Of a stretch of DNA of 64,000 nt, positions 28,628 through 36,001 are shown piece by piece. The translations under genes were made by a program, and so were the position numbers. The DNA is from Antribacter gilvus. Lineage in GTDB: Bacteria; Actinomycetota; Actinomycetes; Actinomycetales; Cellulomonadaceae. Position 1 is the stretch's first letter, and each line of letters starts with the position of its first letter. Location: the NCBI RefSeq assembly GCF_003946865.1, contig NZ_QXTH01000001.1, positions 186,001 through 250,000 of the forward strand, given 5' to 3'. The notes under the pieces were generated by a model. That model saw only the letters and a list, made by a program, of their open reading frames with translations, did not search any database and was not told where the DNA came from.

Positions 28628-29041
28628 TCAGCCCCGCGCGCGCCGGAGTGCCACGGCCACCACGGCCGTGCCCAGGATCAGCCCGACGGCCAGTCCCGCG
28701 AGAATCTTCGCGTTCCGGGCTCGTCGCTCGTCGGGCACAGCGTGCTTCTTGCCCGTGAGCAGGCCGGCCACCATGGAGCCGGCGTCGGCGGTGGCCTCGC
28801 GCGTGCTGTGTGCGAGGTGCGCTGCCTGGTAGCGCGGGCTCAGGCGGGTCGTGAGCTCGTCGATCGTGCTGCCCAGCTCGGCGCGCGTCCGGAGGACGTC
28901 CGCCTCGAGCGCCTCACGGCTCACCTGAGAGCGAGGGGGCATGCTCTTGCTGGAACCGTTCCCCCCGCTGCCGTGCGCAGTCGTGGGCGAGGGCTCGTCA
29001 GGGCCGCTCTGTGCCCCTGACCCCGGCTGATGTGCGCTCAT
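28628..29041 (-). CDS. DUF3618 domain membrane-associated protein
   Basis: A 137-residue protein: a disordered N-terminus (SAHQPGSGAQSGPDEPSPTT), then the DUF3618 helix SREALEADVLRTRAELGSTI DE, a linker, and one C-terminal membrane helix (ILAGLAVGLILGTAVVAVAL) ending RRARG. The ATG at 29041 overlaps the stop of the preceding holin-like gene (ATGA), so the pair is co-translated. DUF3618 proteins regularly accompany holin-like membrane proteins in actinobacterial chromosomes; role unknown. Confidence 0.85.
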   Translation of the reverse strand: MSAHQPGSGAQSGPDEPSPTTAHGSGGNGSSKSMPPRSQVSREALEADVLRTRAELGSTIDELTTRLSPRYQAAHLAHSTREATADAGSMVAGLLTGKKHAVPDERRARNAKILAGLAVGLILGTAVVAVALRRARG

Positions 29042-29454
29042 CGGTGCATGCCCTCCTTGATGGTGCTGATGTCGTCCTTGACGCGCTGCACGGTCTCGGG
29101 CGGCGTCGAGGCCTTCTTGAGCAGCTTGACGCCCGCCAGGACGAGCCCTGCTGCCACGAGGAGCAGGAACACCCCGATCACCAGGGCTGAGAGCCACAGC
29201 GGCCATGCGGTGCCCAGGCCGAGGACCGCGGCCCAGATCAGGACGCCGACCGCGTAGAGCACGATCACCAGGGCCCCGATCACGAGGCCGGCCCCTATCC
29301 CCGATCGCTTTGCCTTCTCCGAGAGCTCCGCCTTGGCGAGCGCGATCTCAGCCCGCGCGAGGCGGGAGACCTGGTCGGTCAGCTGCTCGACGAGCTTGCC
29401 CAGCGACGCCGGCCGGTCGTCCGCCGGTGCATCCGTCACCTTGTACGTGCTCAT
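29038..29454 (-). CDS. Phage-holin-family (Phage_holin_3_6) membrane protein
   Basis: A 138-residue protein with an amphipathic N-terminus (LVEQLTDQVSRLARAEIALA), two adjacent membrane helices (GAGLVIGALVIVLYAVGVLI and WLSALVIGVFLLLVAAGLVL), and a charged tail. The family name comes from similarity to holins, but chromosomal members paired with DUF3618 are not phage genes; there is no other phage gene around. Probable role: envelope-associated, unknown. Confidence 0.85.
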   Translation of the reverse strand: MSTYKVTDAPADDRPASLGKLVEQLTDQVSRLARAEIALAKAELSEKAKRSGIGAGLVIGALVIVLYAVGVLIWAAVLGLGTAWPLWLSALVIGVFLLLVAAGLVLAGVKLLKKASTPPETVQRVKDDISTIKEGMHR

Positions 29455-29752
29455 GTGCCCTCCTGCAGGTCAGATGCCCCAACTCAACCCGGACTGCGGC
29501 CTACCGGCAATTCCTGGCGCTCGGAGCCGCTGGGACGAGGTGTCCTGAAGATTGCTATGCACAACGATGAGTATTGCGTGATGATTCTTCACCAGTGGTT
29601 GCGAAGGGGGTGAAGTGATCCTCTTCGACAAATGTGCGGCACGCCACAGACGATCGGGCGGAGCGCGCGCGGAGGAAAGCAAGAAACCTTCAGGGACCGC
29701 GTTCCCGGGATTTCTGCAGCGGCGTCGATCAGGTGGTCCGGTGTTCCTGTGG

Positions 29753-30676
29753 TCAGGCCGCCATCGGGGCGGAGGTCAGGGTCCCTGCGTCCGCACTGAG
29801 CTCGCACTCGACCCCGAGCGGGACGGGCACAGGGTTCTCCAGGTGCCCGAGCGGCAGCCCGGCGAGGACGGGCACCCGGAGCGATCCCAGTCGGTCGTGG
29901 AGCACGTCCAGGACGGTCCACCCACGGTCCTGGTAGTCCTCGAACCCCTCGAGTGCTCCGACCGCCACGCCCGTGATACCGGCGAGCGCGCCGGAGAGCA
30001 GCAGCTGGGTCAGAGCACGGTCGACCATCCCGAGACCGGCCGCCCTGTTGATCTCCAGCAGCAGGACATGGCCCTCGATGTCGTTGTCGACGACGCCGAC
30101 GCCGCGGGCGAGCATCTCGAGATTTCCGCCGAACAGGGGTCCGGAGGCCGTGCCCGCGGTGGTGAGCTCGGCGCCGTGCTGGCGGCGGTCGGTCCGCACC
30201 GGTTCGCCACGCTCGCCGACCAGGAGCCGGTGGACGGCGTCCGCACGGGTGCCCGCCACGGCGCCATGGACAGACGGGACGCCGACCCGGTGCCACACCT
30301 GGTGCAGGGCCGTGATGTCGCTGAACCCGATGATCGGCTTCGGGTCCGCCCGGAGAGCGCCGGTGTCCACGTCAGCGATCAGCCGGAGGCTCCCGCAACC
30401 ACCTCGCAGGCACAGGATCGCCCGGACCTCCGGGTCATGGATCGCGGCGTTGAGATCTGCGGCGCGCTCACGATCGCCGCCGGCCAGATACCCGAGCCGG
30501 TCGGTGGCGTGACGTCCGACGCGAGCCCTGAACCCCCACGACTCGACGGTCGCGATGCTTTCCGCCAGCCACGACTCGTCACTCCAGCTGGCCGGTGAGA
30601 TGAGCGCGACCACATCGCCGGGTTCGAGCCTGCGTAGCCGAGCGGTGCCGGACCGTTGCTGGGGGAGTCGCGACAT
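29753..30676 (-). CDS. S66-family LD-carboxypeptidase
   Basis: A 307-residue serine peptidase of the MccF/LdcA type, which removes the terminal D-Ala from murein tetrapeptides or cleaves related amide bonds. N-terminal LEPGDVVALISPAS and LCLRGGCGSLRLI precede the nucleophile Ser in IIGFSDITALH; the Glu-His partners lie in LLLEIN and GLPLGH. MccF members inactivate microcin C, so peptidoglycan recycling and immunity are both possible. The last residues are encoded about 300 bases from the holin-like gene; that gap (29455-29752) shows no gene. Confidence 0.9.
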   Translation of the reverse strand: MSRLPQQRSGTARLRRLEPGDVVALISPASWSDESWLAESIATVESWGFRARVGRHATDRLGYLAGGDRERAADLNAAIHDPEVRAILCLRGGCGSLRLIADVDTGALRADPKPIIGFSDITALHQVWHRVGVPSVHGAVAGTRADAVHRLLVGERGEPVRTDRRQHGAELTTAGTASGPLFGGNLEMLARGVGVVDNDIEGHVLLLEINRAAGLGMVDRALTQLLLSGALAGITGVAVGALEGFEDYQDRGWTVLDVLHDRLGSLRVPVLAGLPLGHLENPVPVPLGVECELSADAGTLTSAPMAA

Positions 30677-30721
30677 GCACGGGACGCTACCTGGTCAGCC
30701 GCTGACGACGCGCCGCACCAG

Positions 30722-30898
30722 GTGCTCGTGGGAAGCCTCCGTGCCGGCTCGCTCAACCGTCAGCTGGTCGTTGAGGACGTCACGGTCTCGCAGACGGCTA
30801 TCGGGGTCGACGTGCTGACCGATCCCGAGGTGCGCTCCAAGCTGCACCAGGCGCTGGCCACGCTCGTCGAGTTCGAGCTGGAGACGGTCGCGGCCTGA
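30722..30898 (+). pseudogene. Remnant of an NADPH-dependent FMN reductase-type gene
   Basis: The frame reads VLVGSLRAGSLNRQLVVEDV, the phosphate-binding N-terminal motif of flavodoxin-like NAD(P)H-dependent reductases. It then jumps to what looks like the C-terminal helix of such a protein (DVLTDPEVRSKLHQALATLV). About 58 codons remain where the family has about 180, so roughly the middle 120 residues are missing without a frame break. Interpreted as an in-frame deletion remnant. It might still be translated; the frame is open from 30656. Confidence 0.5.
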
Positions 30899-30930
30899 AC
30901 CGAACGTCTCGACGACGTCGGTGGGTGACC

Positions 30931-30981
30931 ACCAGGTAGTTGTTCCCCGTCCCAGGCCCAGAGGGGGAACAACTACCTGGT
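30931..30981. terminator. 18-bp stem-loop downstream of the reductase remnant
   Basis: Perfect inverted repeat 30931-30948 / 30964-30981 with a 15-base loop. It lies between the remnant (plus strand) and the original tRNA-Phe terminator (minus strand) and can act on either. Confidence 0.7.
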
Positions 30982-31026
30982 CGGGGCCCGAAGGCCGCCG
31001 TGCTCACATGGAAGCCCTGGGAGTGA

Positions 31027-31063
31027 CGAAGGGCCGCACCTCCCGAGGAGGTGCGGCCCTTCG
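31027..31063 (-). terminator. Original chromosomal terminator of the tRNA-Phe gene, now stranded at the element's left side
   Basis: A 17-bp perfect stem (31027-31043 / 31047-31063), loop CGA. It stands 31 bases beyond the tRNA 3'-end fragment. A diverged copy (16-bp stem) occupies the same position next to the intact tRNA at 43798-43834. Confidence 0.8.
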
Positions 31064-31088
31064 GCAACTGGCGGGATTCCGCCGTTTC

Positions 31089-31135
31089 TGTTGTGGCTCC
31101 GACCGGCGTCGATCCGGTGACCTTTCGATTTTCAG
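31089..31135. repeat. attL: 47-bp direct repeat, 3' part of tRNA-Phe
   Basis: Identical to 43861-43907. It includes the last 42 bases of tRNA-Phe (31094-31135, from the anticodon loop to the discriminator base) plus five bases beyond the 3' end. Identity stops exactly after ..TTTTCAG on the element side. Confidence 0.93.
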
Positions 31136-31175
31136 GCGCTTCTCTATGGATCCTGCGGGCCTCGAATGGCTCCGT

Positions 31176-31253
31176 GGTGCCCAGCGGTTGTCCGATGGTG
31201 TCCAGCGTCGTAGGACTGTCTCCACCGTCGTGGACACCCAGTTAGACACTCAG
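31176..31253. repeat. Left-end short repeats, candidate integrase/excisionase arm sites
   Basis: GGTGCCCAGCG (31176-31186) and GGTGTCCAGCG (31197-31207) are 21 bases apart. GGACACCCAG (31232-31241) and AGACACTCAG (31244-31253) repeat with a 12-base period. The latter pair is mirrored near the right end at 43763-43784. They lie between attL and the first gene. Confidence 0.5.
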
Positions 31254-31660
31254 TGCAGCACCGCGGAGAGGTGGTCCTGGACCATCGGAGCGAAGCCGTA
31301 GGGCACGTAGTCGGTGAACTCGTCCGGGGTGACCCAGGCGATGTCCGCGAGTTCGTCCGCGTCGGCGACGTAGGCGTTGCCGCTCACGACGTCGCACGCG
31401 ACGTACCCCATGAGGCGCCCAGTGTTGGGGTGGACGCGCTCGCCGAGGAGCTTCACGGCCTCGACGGTGAGTCCCGCCTCTTCGGCCGTCTCGCGCACGG
31501 CCGCCTCTTCGAACGTCTCCCCCGGCTCGACGGCCCCGGCGGGGAACTGCCAAGAGAGGCTCCCCTCGGAGACACGGCGCTGCACGAGCAAGAGCCGTCC
31601 GTCCTGGACGATGATCGCTGCGGCGATGGCCGGCTTCTCGGTGGTCACGGTGTCAGACAT
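31250..31660 (-). CDS. Nudix hydrolase
   Basis: A 136-residue protein with a complete Nudix box, GAVEPGETFEEAAVRETAEE followed by AGL, matching Gx5Ex7REUxEExGU; the strand QFPAG precedes it. It should hydrolyse a nucleoside diphosphate linked to another moiety in a Mg-dependent way; the substrate is not predictable. Its ATG overlaps the stop of the upstream HTH-Nudix gene by eight bases, so the two are coupled. Nudix genes recur in the regulatory part of AICEs, where a role in replication control or sanitation has been suggested. Confidence 0.92.
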   Translation of the reverse strand: MSDTVTTEKPAIAAAIIVQDGRLLLVQRRVSEGSLSWQFPAGAVEPGETFEEAAVRETAEEAGLTVEAVKLLGERVHPNTGRLMGYVACDVVSGNAYVADADELADIAWVTPDEFTDYVPYGFAPMVQDHLSAVLH

Positions 31661-32315
31661 GGGAGCCTCCCAGCGTTTCGAGGATTGGCGGGTACAGCGC
31701 GCCTTCGGGGATGAACTTGGTCAGGCTCGTGATCGGAGCCCAGGTGACGCTGGCGTTCTCCACGAGGTCACGATTCTCTGCCTCTCCGGCGAGGTAGTCA
31801 CAGTGGAAATAGGCGCAGTAGACGCCGGTCACGGGGTGGAGCCGGGCGCCGATCTTGGTCCGGACGGTGCAGTGGATGCCGGTCTCGGCAAGCGTCTCGT
31901 GGACCGCGACGATGTCCGCCGAGGCCCCGGGCTTGACGATGCCGGCGGGGAACTGCCACGCGAGAGACGCACTGTCGCGCCTCTGGACGAGTAGCACCGA
32001 ATCCCCCTTCTGAACGATCGCGATCGCGGCGTAGAGCTGGTGCGGCGCGTCGCTCGCCGACGGCGGTTCGGACATCGGCCGGGCGAGCGCTTCGAACCGC
32101 TGGCGTTCCCCGGCCGACGTCCTCTCGAGTGCGACGTCGAGGCGCTGTTGGATCTCGGGCCGCGGTGTGATGGCCGGGTTCGCGTGCCACCCGGCGACGG
32201 TTCGGGTGGCGACGTCGAGGTGAGCGGCGAAGTCCTCGTTGGACATGCGCAGGGCCGCCTGCAGGCGGGTGGCGTGCTCGCCGGTCCACGCCTCAATCAC
32301 GGGCACGTCGGACAC
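31653..32315 (-). CDS. HTH-Nudix fusion with a degenerate Nudix box (probable regulator)
   Basis: A 220-residue protein. Residues about 8-70 form a helix-turn-helix-like domain (ALRMSNEDFAAHLDVATRTV AGW, XRE style). Residues about 90-215 are a Nudix fold (SVLLVQRRDS..SLAWQFPAGI). The Nudix box reads GIVKPGASADIVAVHETLAE TGI: the first Glu is Ala, Arg is His and one of the last Glu pair is Thr, so hydrolysis is unlikely. The domain probably senses a nucleotide ligand, by analogy with NrtR-type regulators. GTG 32315 has a G-rich element just upstream. Co-translated with the intact Nudix gene. Confidence 0.75.
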   Translation of the reverse strand: MSDVPVIEAWTGEHATRLQAALRMSNEDFAAHLDVATRTVAGWHANPAITPRPEIQQRLDVALERTSAGERQRFEALARPMSEPPSASDAPHQLYAAIAIVQKGDSVLLVQRRDSASLAWQFPAGIVKPGASADIVAVHETLAETGIHCTVRTKIGARLHPVTGVYCAYFHCDYLAGEAENRDLVENASVTWAPITSLTKFIPEGALYPPILETLGGSHV

Positions 32316-32430
32316 CCCCCGACCCTTGTTGCATCGGCCGTGCGCCGAGGTGCATCGGGACGACATCGGTGCTGCATCGCTGCGTCATAGATCCCCCTAT
32401 CTGATCAGCGTTCGCTGGGCACATGCCGAA

Positions 32431-32766
32431 CTACGAGCGCGAACGAACCTCCCGGGCAAGTTCCTGGACTGCCGCTTCGAGCGCTGCCACGCGCTCGGTG
32501 AGGTCGGAGTCCCCCGCCGGCGCCGCGCTCCAGTTCTCGCGCGGAGCGACGATCACGGCTCGACCCGGCTGGCCGATCGCGAGCCCATCGCTCTTCAAGG
32601 CTTTGGAGACGTCCCGGTGCACGGTCGCGGACACGCCGTGCAACTCCTGGAACTCGGAGGCCGAGGGAAGCCGCGAGCCCGGCTCCAACTCTCCGGCGCG
32701 GATGCGCCGCCGGTACTCGTCCAGCAGCTCTGCGCCGGTCTTCTTCCCGTCTGGGCTGGTCGACAT
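32431..32766 (-). CDS. GntR-type winged-helix repressor without effector domain (KorSA-like)
   Basis: A 111-residue protein. DEYRRRIRAGELEPGSRLPS starts the winged helix, followed by ASEFQELHGVSATVHRDVSKAL and LAIGQPGRAVIV. After the wing there is only a short coiled tail (DLTERVAALEAAVQELAREV) and no ligand domain. ATG 32766 follows GAGGTGG. In pSAM2-type elements a small GntR protein (KorSA) represses transfer and replication genes. Here the divergent 155-base region contains repeats of CACCTAGTACAC that fit an autoregulated operator. Confidence 0.85.
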   Translation of the reverse strand: MSTSPDGKKTGAELLDEYRRRIRAGELEPGSRLPSASEFQELHGVSATVHRDVSKALKSDGLAIGQPGRAVIVAPRENWSAAPAGDSDLTERVAALEAAVQELAREVRSRS

Positions 32767-32788
32767 CAGGGCACCACCTCTCTTCCTG

Positions 32789-32868
32789 CACCTAGTACAC
32801 CAGCCAACCACAACACCTGACCAGCAATCTTGCTTCCCATCTTGACGCACTAGGTACACCTAGTACAC
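32789..32868. promoter_or_regulatory. Candidate GntR operators and divergent promoter of the transfer operon
   Basis: The 12-mer CACCTAGTACAC occurs at 32789-32800 and 32857-32868. The second copy is part of a perfect inverted repeat ACTAGGT-AC-ACCTAGT (32849-32864). That palindrome fills the spacer between TTGACG (32842-32847, possible -35) and TACACG (32864-32869, possible -10) of a rightward promoter. A repressor bound there would block RNA polymerase. Confidence 0.65.
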
Positions 32869-32921
32869 GATGTTCATGGGTCGCCGACCGGCGGCCCCGA
32901 GTCCGAGAAGGAGTTGGTGTC

Positions 32922-33221
32922 ATGTCGATCCACCCGATGCGCCGGCGGGGGGTGCTTGTCGCCGTTGGGGGCGGTGAGGACCTGCCTGGTGGCGACAAGG
33001 GCCCGTCTGCTGGCGACCTGGCGGCGATCGAGGGCGAGTGGCCCGTGATCGCTGCCGAGCTCGCTGTGGTCGAGGCGGAGTGCCGCCTTGCCGAGTCGCC
33101 CGATGAGCTGGCCGTGGCTGCGCACCGCCACGCGGTGCGCGCGCTGTCCGTCGTGGTGCGTACGTCCTCTGCGGCCCGCCGGGTCGCTCCGCTGTCCGTC
33201 CGCCTGTCCCGTATCGCCTGA
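32922..33221 (+). CDS. DUF6284 family protein
   Basis: A 99-residue protein beginning MSIHPMRRRG, with the family core AAIEGEWPVIAAELAVVEAE CR and a basic, Val/Ser-rich C-terminus. DUF6284 proteins are short helical proteins encoded near the start of transfer operons in AICEs and Streptomyces plasmids; function unknown. Start ATG has AGGAGTTGG nine bases upstream. First gene of the rightward operon. Confidence 0.65.
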   Translation: MSIHPMRRRGVLVAVGGGEDLPGGDKGPSAGDLAAIEGEWPVIAAELAVVEAECRLAESPDELAVAAHRHAVRALSVVVRTSSAARRVAPLSVRLSRIA

Positions 33222-33233
33222 AGGAGAACCGTC

Positions 33234-33440
33234 ATGGTCACGATGTCCCTGTTCTTCGTCCTGCTGGTCGCCGTTGTCGTCGGTGTCTGGCTCAAGAAGC
33301 TCGACAACATGTCCCTGGTCCTGGGGATCCTGTTCGGGCTGTCCCTGGCTGCCACCACGTTCGGCGGGCCGATCCTGGACGCGTTCCAGCAGCTCCTCAA
33401 CGGCCTGGTGTCCGGTGTCGCGTCTGTGGCAGGTGCCTGA
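33234..33440 (+). CDS. Small membrane protein of the transfer operon
   Basis: A 68-residue protein with two predicted helices: LFFVLLVAVVVGVWL and MSLVLGILFGLSLAATTFGG, joined by KKLDN. A GGAG ribosome-binding site precedes the ATG. Small membrane proteins beside the translocase are usual in these elements (Spd-like spread proteins), but no named family was recognised. Its stop shares a base with the next start (TGATG). Confidence 0.7.
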   Translation: MVTMSLFFVLLVAVVVGVWLKKLDNMSLVLGILFGLSLAATTFGGPILDAFQQLLNGLVSGVASVAGA

Positions 33441-33669
33441 TGGGCGCCTCCGACGTGGCTGCGGACCTGCGCCGTCTCGCGGACCTGATCGAGTCCGGTC
33501 TGCTGAACGGTGCTCGTGCGGCGCCGTGTACGCGCTGGAGTGCGTGTGCGACGACGAGCCCGAGTGCGGCTGCGTGTGGCAGTCCGCTTACGACACCTGC
33601 TCCTGCGACGAGCGGTGCGCCTGCCACGGCGGCGACGAGAGTGCCGCCGCCGAGGGGAGGGCTGCCTGA
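33440..33669 (+). pseudogene. Cys-rich small protein gene with an apparent frameshift
   Basis: ATG 33440 is coupled to the previous stop and reads ASDVAADLRRLADLIESGLL N in good codon usage. Near 33505-33511 the coding signal moves to another frame. There it reads CSCGAVYALECVCDDEPECG, then C, with ten cysteines mostly as CxC, and ends at TGA 33667-33669 overlapping the translocase start. Neither frame alone looks right over the full length: GC at third positions is high first in one, then in the other. No slippery heptamer is evident, so a 1-base indel (mutation or sequence error) is likeliest; programmed shifting is not excluded. Confidence 0.55.
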
Positions 33670-35873
33670 TGTCGATGCCGAATGATGACGAGCTGCGGGA
33701 GATGGTCTACGGCACCGACGAGCCGGGCCGTGAGGTCGAGGCCCGGGGCTCGGGTGTGGTGGACCTGTCCGAGGCGCGTCGTGCTCGCGGGCTGGACCAG
33801 GCTGTGGGCCTGGTCCAGCCCGAGGGTGGCGCCCTCGATGGCGAGGTCATCGACCCCGCCCCGGCGGACGCGGGCGTGGTGGAGGTCCCTGCGCCCCGGG
33901 TGATCGAGATGCGTGATGGGGACCGGCCGCGTCAGGTCATCCCGGACTGGTTGCGGTCGCGTTCGGAGCTGGTGACCACGTGCCGTCACTACGCGGCCCG
34001 TGCGGGTCACACGCTGGGGTTCCACGCGGTGCGTCTGCCTCTGTACGGGCTGCGCCTGGCGGCCCGTTCCCCGATCGGTGCGGGGCGTCTGGTGGCGGTG
34101 GCGTGGCGGTGGGTCGCGGACTCGGAGAGCGTCGAGGTCCGCCGGGCGCTGCTGGCCACGGCGTCGACGCCGGATGTGTACCTGCGGCTGGTCAAGGACC
34201 GTCGTGCGCTGGTGCGTCGTCGTGGCGCTGTGGTGGTGGGCGGGGCGGGTGCTGCCGGGCTCGGTGGGGCCGTCGTGCTGTCGTCGGCCCCGGACGTGGT
34301 CCAGGCCGGTGCGCTGGGCCTGGTGGTCGTCGCTCTCGGGCTGATGGGCCGTAGGGCTGACGGGCGGATCACGGACAACTCCGCGGTCTCGGCTCAGGTC
34401 CCGATGCTGGACCAGGGGCTGATCCGTGAGGCGCTGGCCGTGCTGGGGGTCGGGTCGCTGTCCTCGGTGGGTAAGGACCCGGCCGCGATCCGGTTCGTGA
34501 CCCCGATCGTGCGTGACGGTGCCGGGTACCGGGCTGATCTGGACCTGCCGCCGGGTGCGACGGCGGGGCAGGTCGCTGAGAAGCGGTCCGAGCTCGCGTC
34601 CGGGCTGCGTCGCCCGCTGGGGTGCGTGTGGCCCGAGGGTGACCCCGACGCGCACGAGGGCCGTCTGGTCCTGTACGTGGGGGACAAGCCGCTGTCCCAG
34701 TCCAAGCCGGTGCCGTTCCCGCTGGCGAAGAAGGGCACTGCGAACGTGTTCGAGCCGATCCCGATCGGGGTCGACCAGCGTGGGCGCAAGGTCGAGGTCA
34801 CCTTGATCTTCAACTCGGGGATCATCGCCGCCATCCCCCGCATGGGCAAGACGTTCACGCTGCGGCTGCTGCTCATCGCCGCCGCGCTGGACCCCCGTGT
34901 GGAGCTGCACGTGCACGACCTGCGCGGGGGTGCGGACCTGGCCCCGCTGGCCAAGGTCGCGCACTACTACCGCTCGGGGGACGACCCGACCGACATGGCC
35001 GCCCTCCTGGCGGACCTCAAGGCCCTGCACGCCGAGATGCTGCGCCGCCAGAAGGTCATCCGTACCCAGCTCGCCGGTGACCCGCGCTGCCCTGAGGGGA
35101 AGGTCACCGACGAGATCGCCAGCGACAAGTCCCTGGGCATGCACCCCATCCTCATCGCCTACGACGAGACCCAGATCATGTTCGAGGACGAGGACAAGGG
35201 CCGCGTGTTCCGCAAGCTCGTGGAGGACATCGTCCGCCGCGGGCCCGTGACCGGGATCATGGTCTGGCTCGCGACCCAGCGCCCGGACGCGACCTCGATC
35301 CCGTCCGCGATCTCCTCCAACGCGGGCCTGCGGTTCGCGCTGAAGGTCATGACCCACCACGTCAACGACATGGTCCTGGGGTCCGGGATGCACAAGGCCG
35401 GGTTCTCGGCCACGACGTTCGCGATCAAGGACAAGGGCATCGCCTGGCTCGCCGGGGAGGGCGAGGACCCCGTCATCGTCCGCAACCACTACATCGACGC
35501 CCCCGAGGCCGACACCATCGCCACCCGCGCCCGGGCCGCCCGACAGGCCACCGGACGCCTGACCGGCATGGCCGCCGGCGAGGAGCCCGCCGACACCGAC
35601 CAGTCCACGATCCTGGACCACCTCCTGGCGGTCTGGCCCGGGGACGAACCGAAGGTCTGGTGCGACGACCTGGCCGACGCGCTGGCCGCGTCCAAGCCCG
35701 CCCTGTACGAGGGCTGGACCGCCCTGAACGTGTCGGCCGCGCTCAAGCCCCACGGCATCCGCCCGGGACAGCTCAACCGCCGCATCGACGGCAAGCAGAC
35801 CAACAAGGCCGCCATCGTCCGCGCCCACGTCGTCGCCGAGCTCACCGGCGACGACGAGACCCAGGAGGACTGA
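33669..35873 (+). CDS. FtsK/SpoIIIE-type DNA translocase (TraB/TraSA-like conjugation protein)
   Basis: A 734-residue protein. A charged N-terminus is followed by hydrophobic stretches (about residues 181-228: GAVVVGGAGAAGLGGAVVLS and VQAGALGLVVVALGLMG). The ATPase domain has Walker A IPRMGKTFTLR (about 389-399), LHVHDLRGGADLAPLAKVA, Walker B HPILIAYDETQIM (about 491-503) and LATQRPDATSIPSAI. The last 75 residues form a winged-helix-like module (VWCDDLADALA... GIRPGQLNRR). In AICEs and Streptomyces plasmids this single protein recognises short repeats on the DNA and pumps double-stranded DNA into the recipient. ATG 33669 overlaps the preceding stop. Confidence 0.92.
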   Translation: MSMPNDDELREMVYGTDEPGREVEARGSGVVDLSEARRARGLDQAVGLVQPEGGALDGEVIDPAPADAGVVEVPAPRVIEMRDGDRPRQVIPDWLRSRSELVTTCRHYAARAGHTLGFHAVRLPLYGLRLAARSPIGAGRLVAVAWRWVADSESVEVRRALLATASTPDVYLRLVKDRRALVRRRGAVVVGGAGAAGLGGAVVLSSAPDVVQAGALGLVVVALGLMGRRADGRITDNSAVSAQVPMLDQGLIREALAVLGVGSLSSVGKDPAAIRFVTPIVRDGAGYRADLDLPPGATAGQVAEKRSELASGLRRPLGCVWPEGDPDAHEGRLVLYVGDKPLSQSKPVPFPLAKKGTANVFEPIPIGVDQRGRKVEVTLIFNSGIIAAIPRMGKTFTLRLLLIAAALDPRVELHVHDLRGGADLAPLAKVAHYYRSGDDPTDMAALLADLKALHAEMLRRQKVIRTQLAGDPRCPEGKVTDEIASDKSLGMHPILIAYDETQIMFEDEDKGRVFRKLVEDIVRRGPVTGIMVWLATQRPDATSIPSAISSNAGLRFALKVMTHHVNDMVLGSGMHKAGFSATTFAIKDKGIAWLAGEGEDPVIVRNHYIDAPEADTIATRARAARQATGRLTGMAAGEEPADTDQSTILDHLLAVWPGDEPKVWCDDLADALAASKPALYEGWTALNVSAALKPHGIRPGQLNRRIDGKQTNKAAIVRAHVVAELTGDDETQED

Positions 35874-35876
35874 GCC

Positions 35877-35999
35877 ATGCCCTTCGACCCCAACGACCCC
35901 AACGAGTGCGAGGAGTGCGGCTGCTGGTGCGGCTACCACTACGAGTGGCGCTGCAACTGCGGCTGCCCCGACTGCGGCTGCGACACCGAGGAGGACTGA
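35877..35999 (+). CDS. Forty-residue Cys-rich protein
   Basis: A 41-codon ORF from ATG 35877 to TGA 35999, three bases after the translocase stop and two before the next ATG. It reads MPFDPNDPNECEECGCWCGY, then HYEWRCNCGCPDCGCDTEED: nine cysteines in 40 residues, mostly CxC or CxxC, with acidic ends and no membrane segment. Such spacing would bind zinc or other metals. The frame is in phase with operon spacing and uses G/C third bases throughout, so it is very likely translated. It resembles the Cys-rich part of the frameshifted gene at 33440 in style. No family recognised. Confidence 0.7.
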   Translation: MPFDPNDPNECEECGCWCGYHYEWRCNCGCPDCGCDTEED

Positions 36000-36001
36000 C
36001 C

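Noticed and set aside
28628-29454. Prophage remnant based on the holin-like gene
   Set aside because: The holin-like/DUF3618 pair is a common chromosomal arrangement; there are no phage structural, lysis or integrase genes here.
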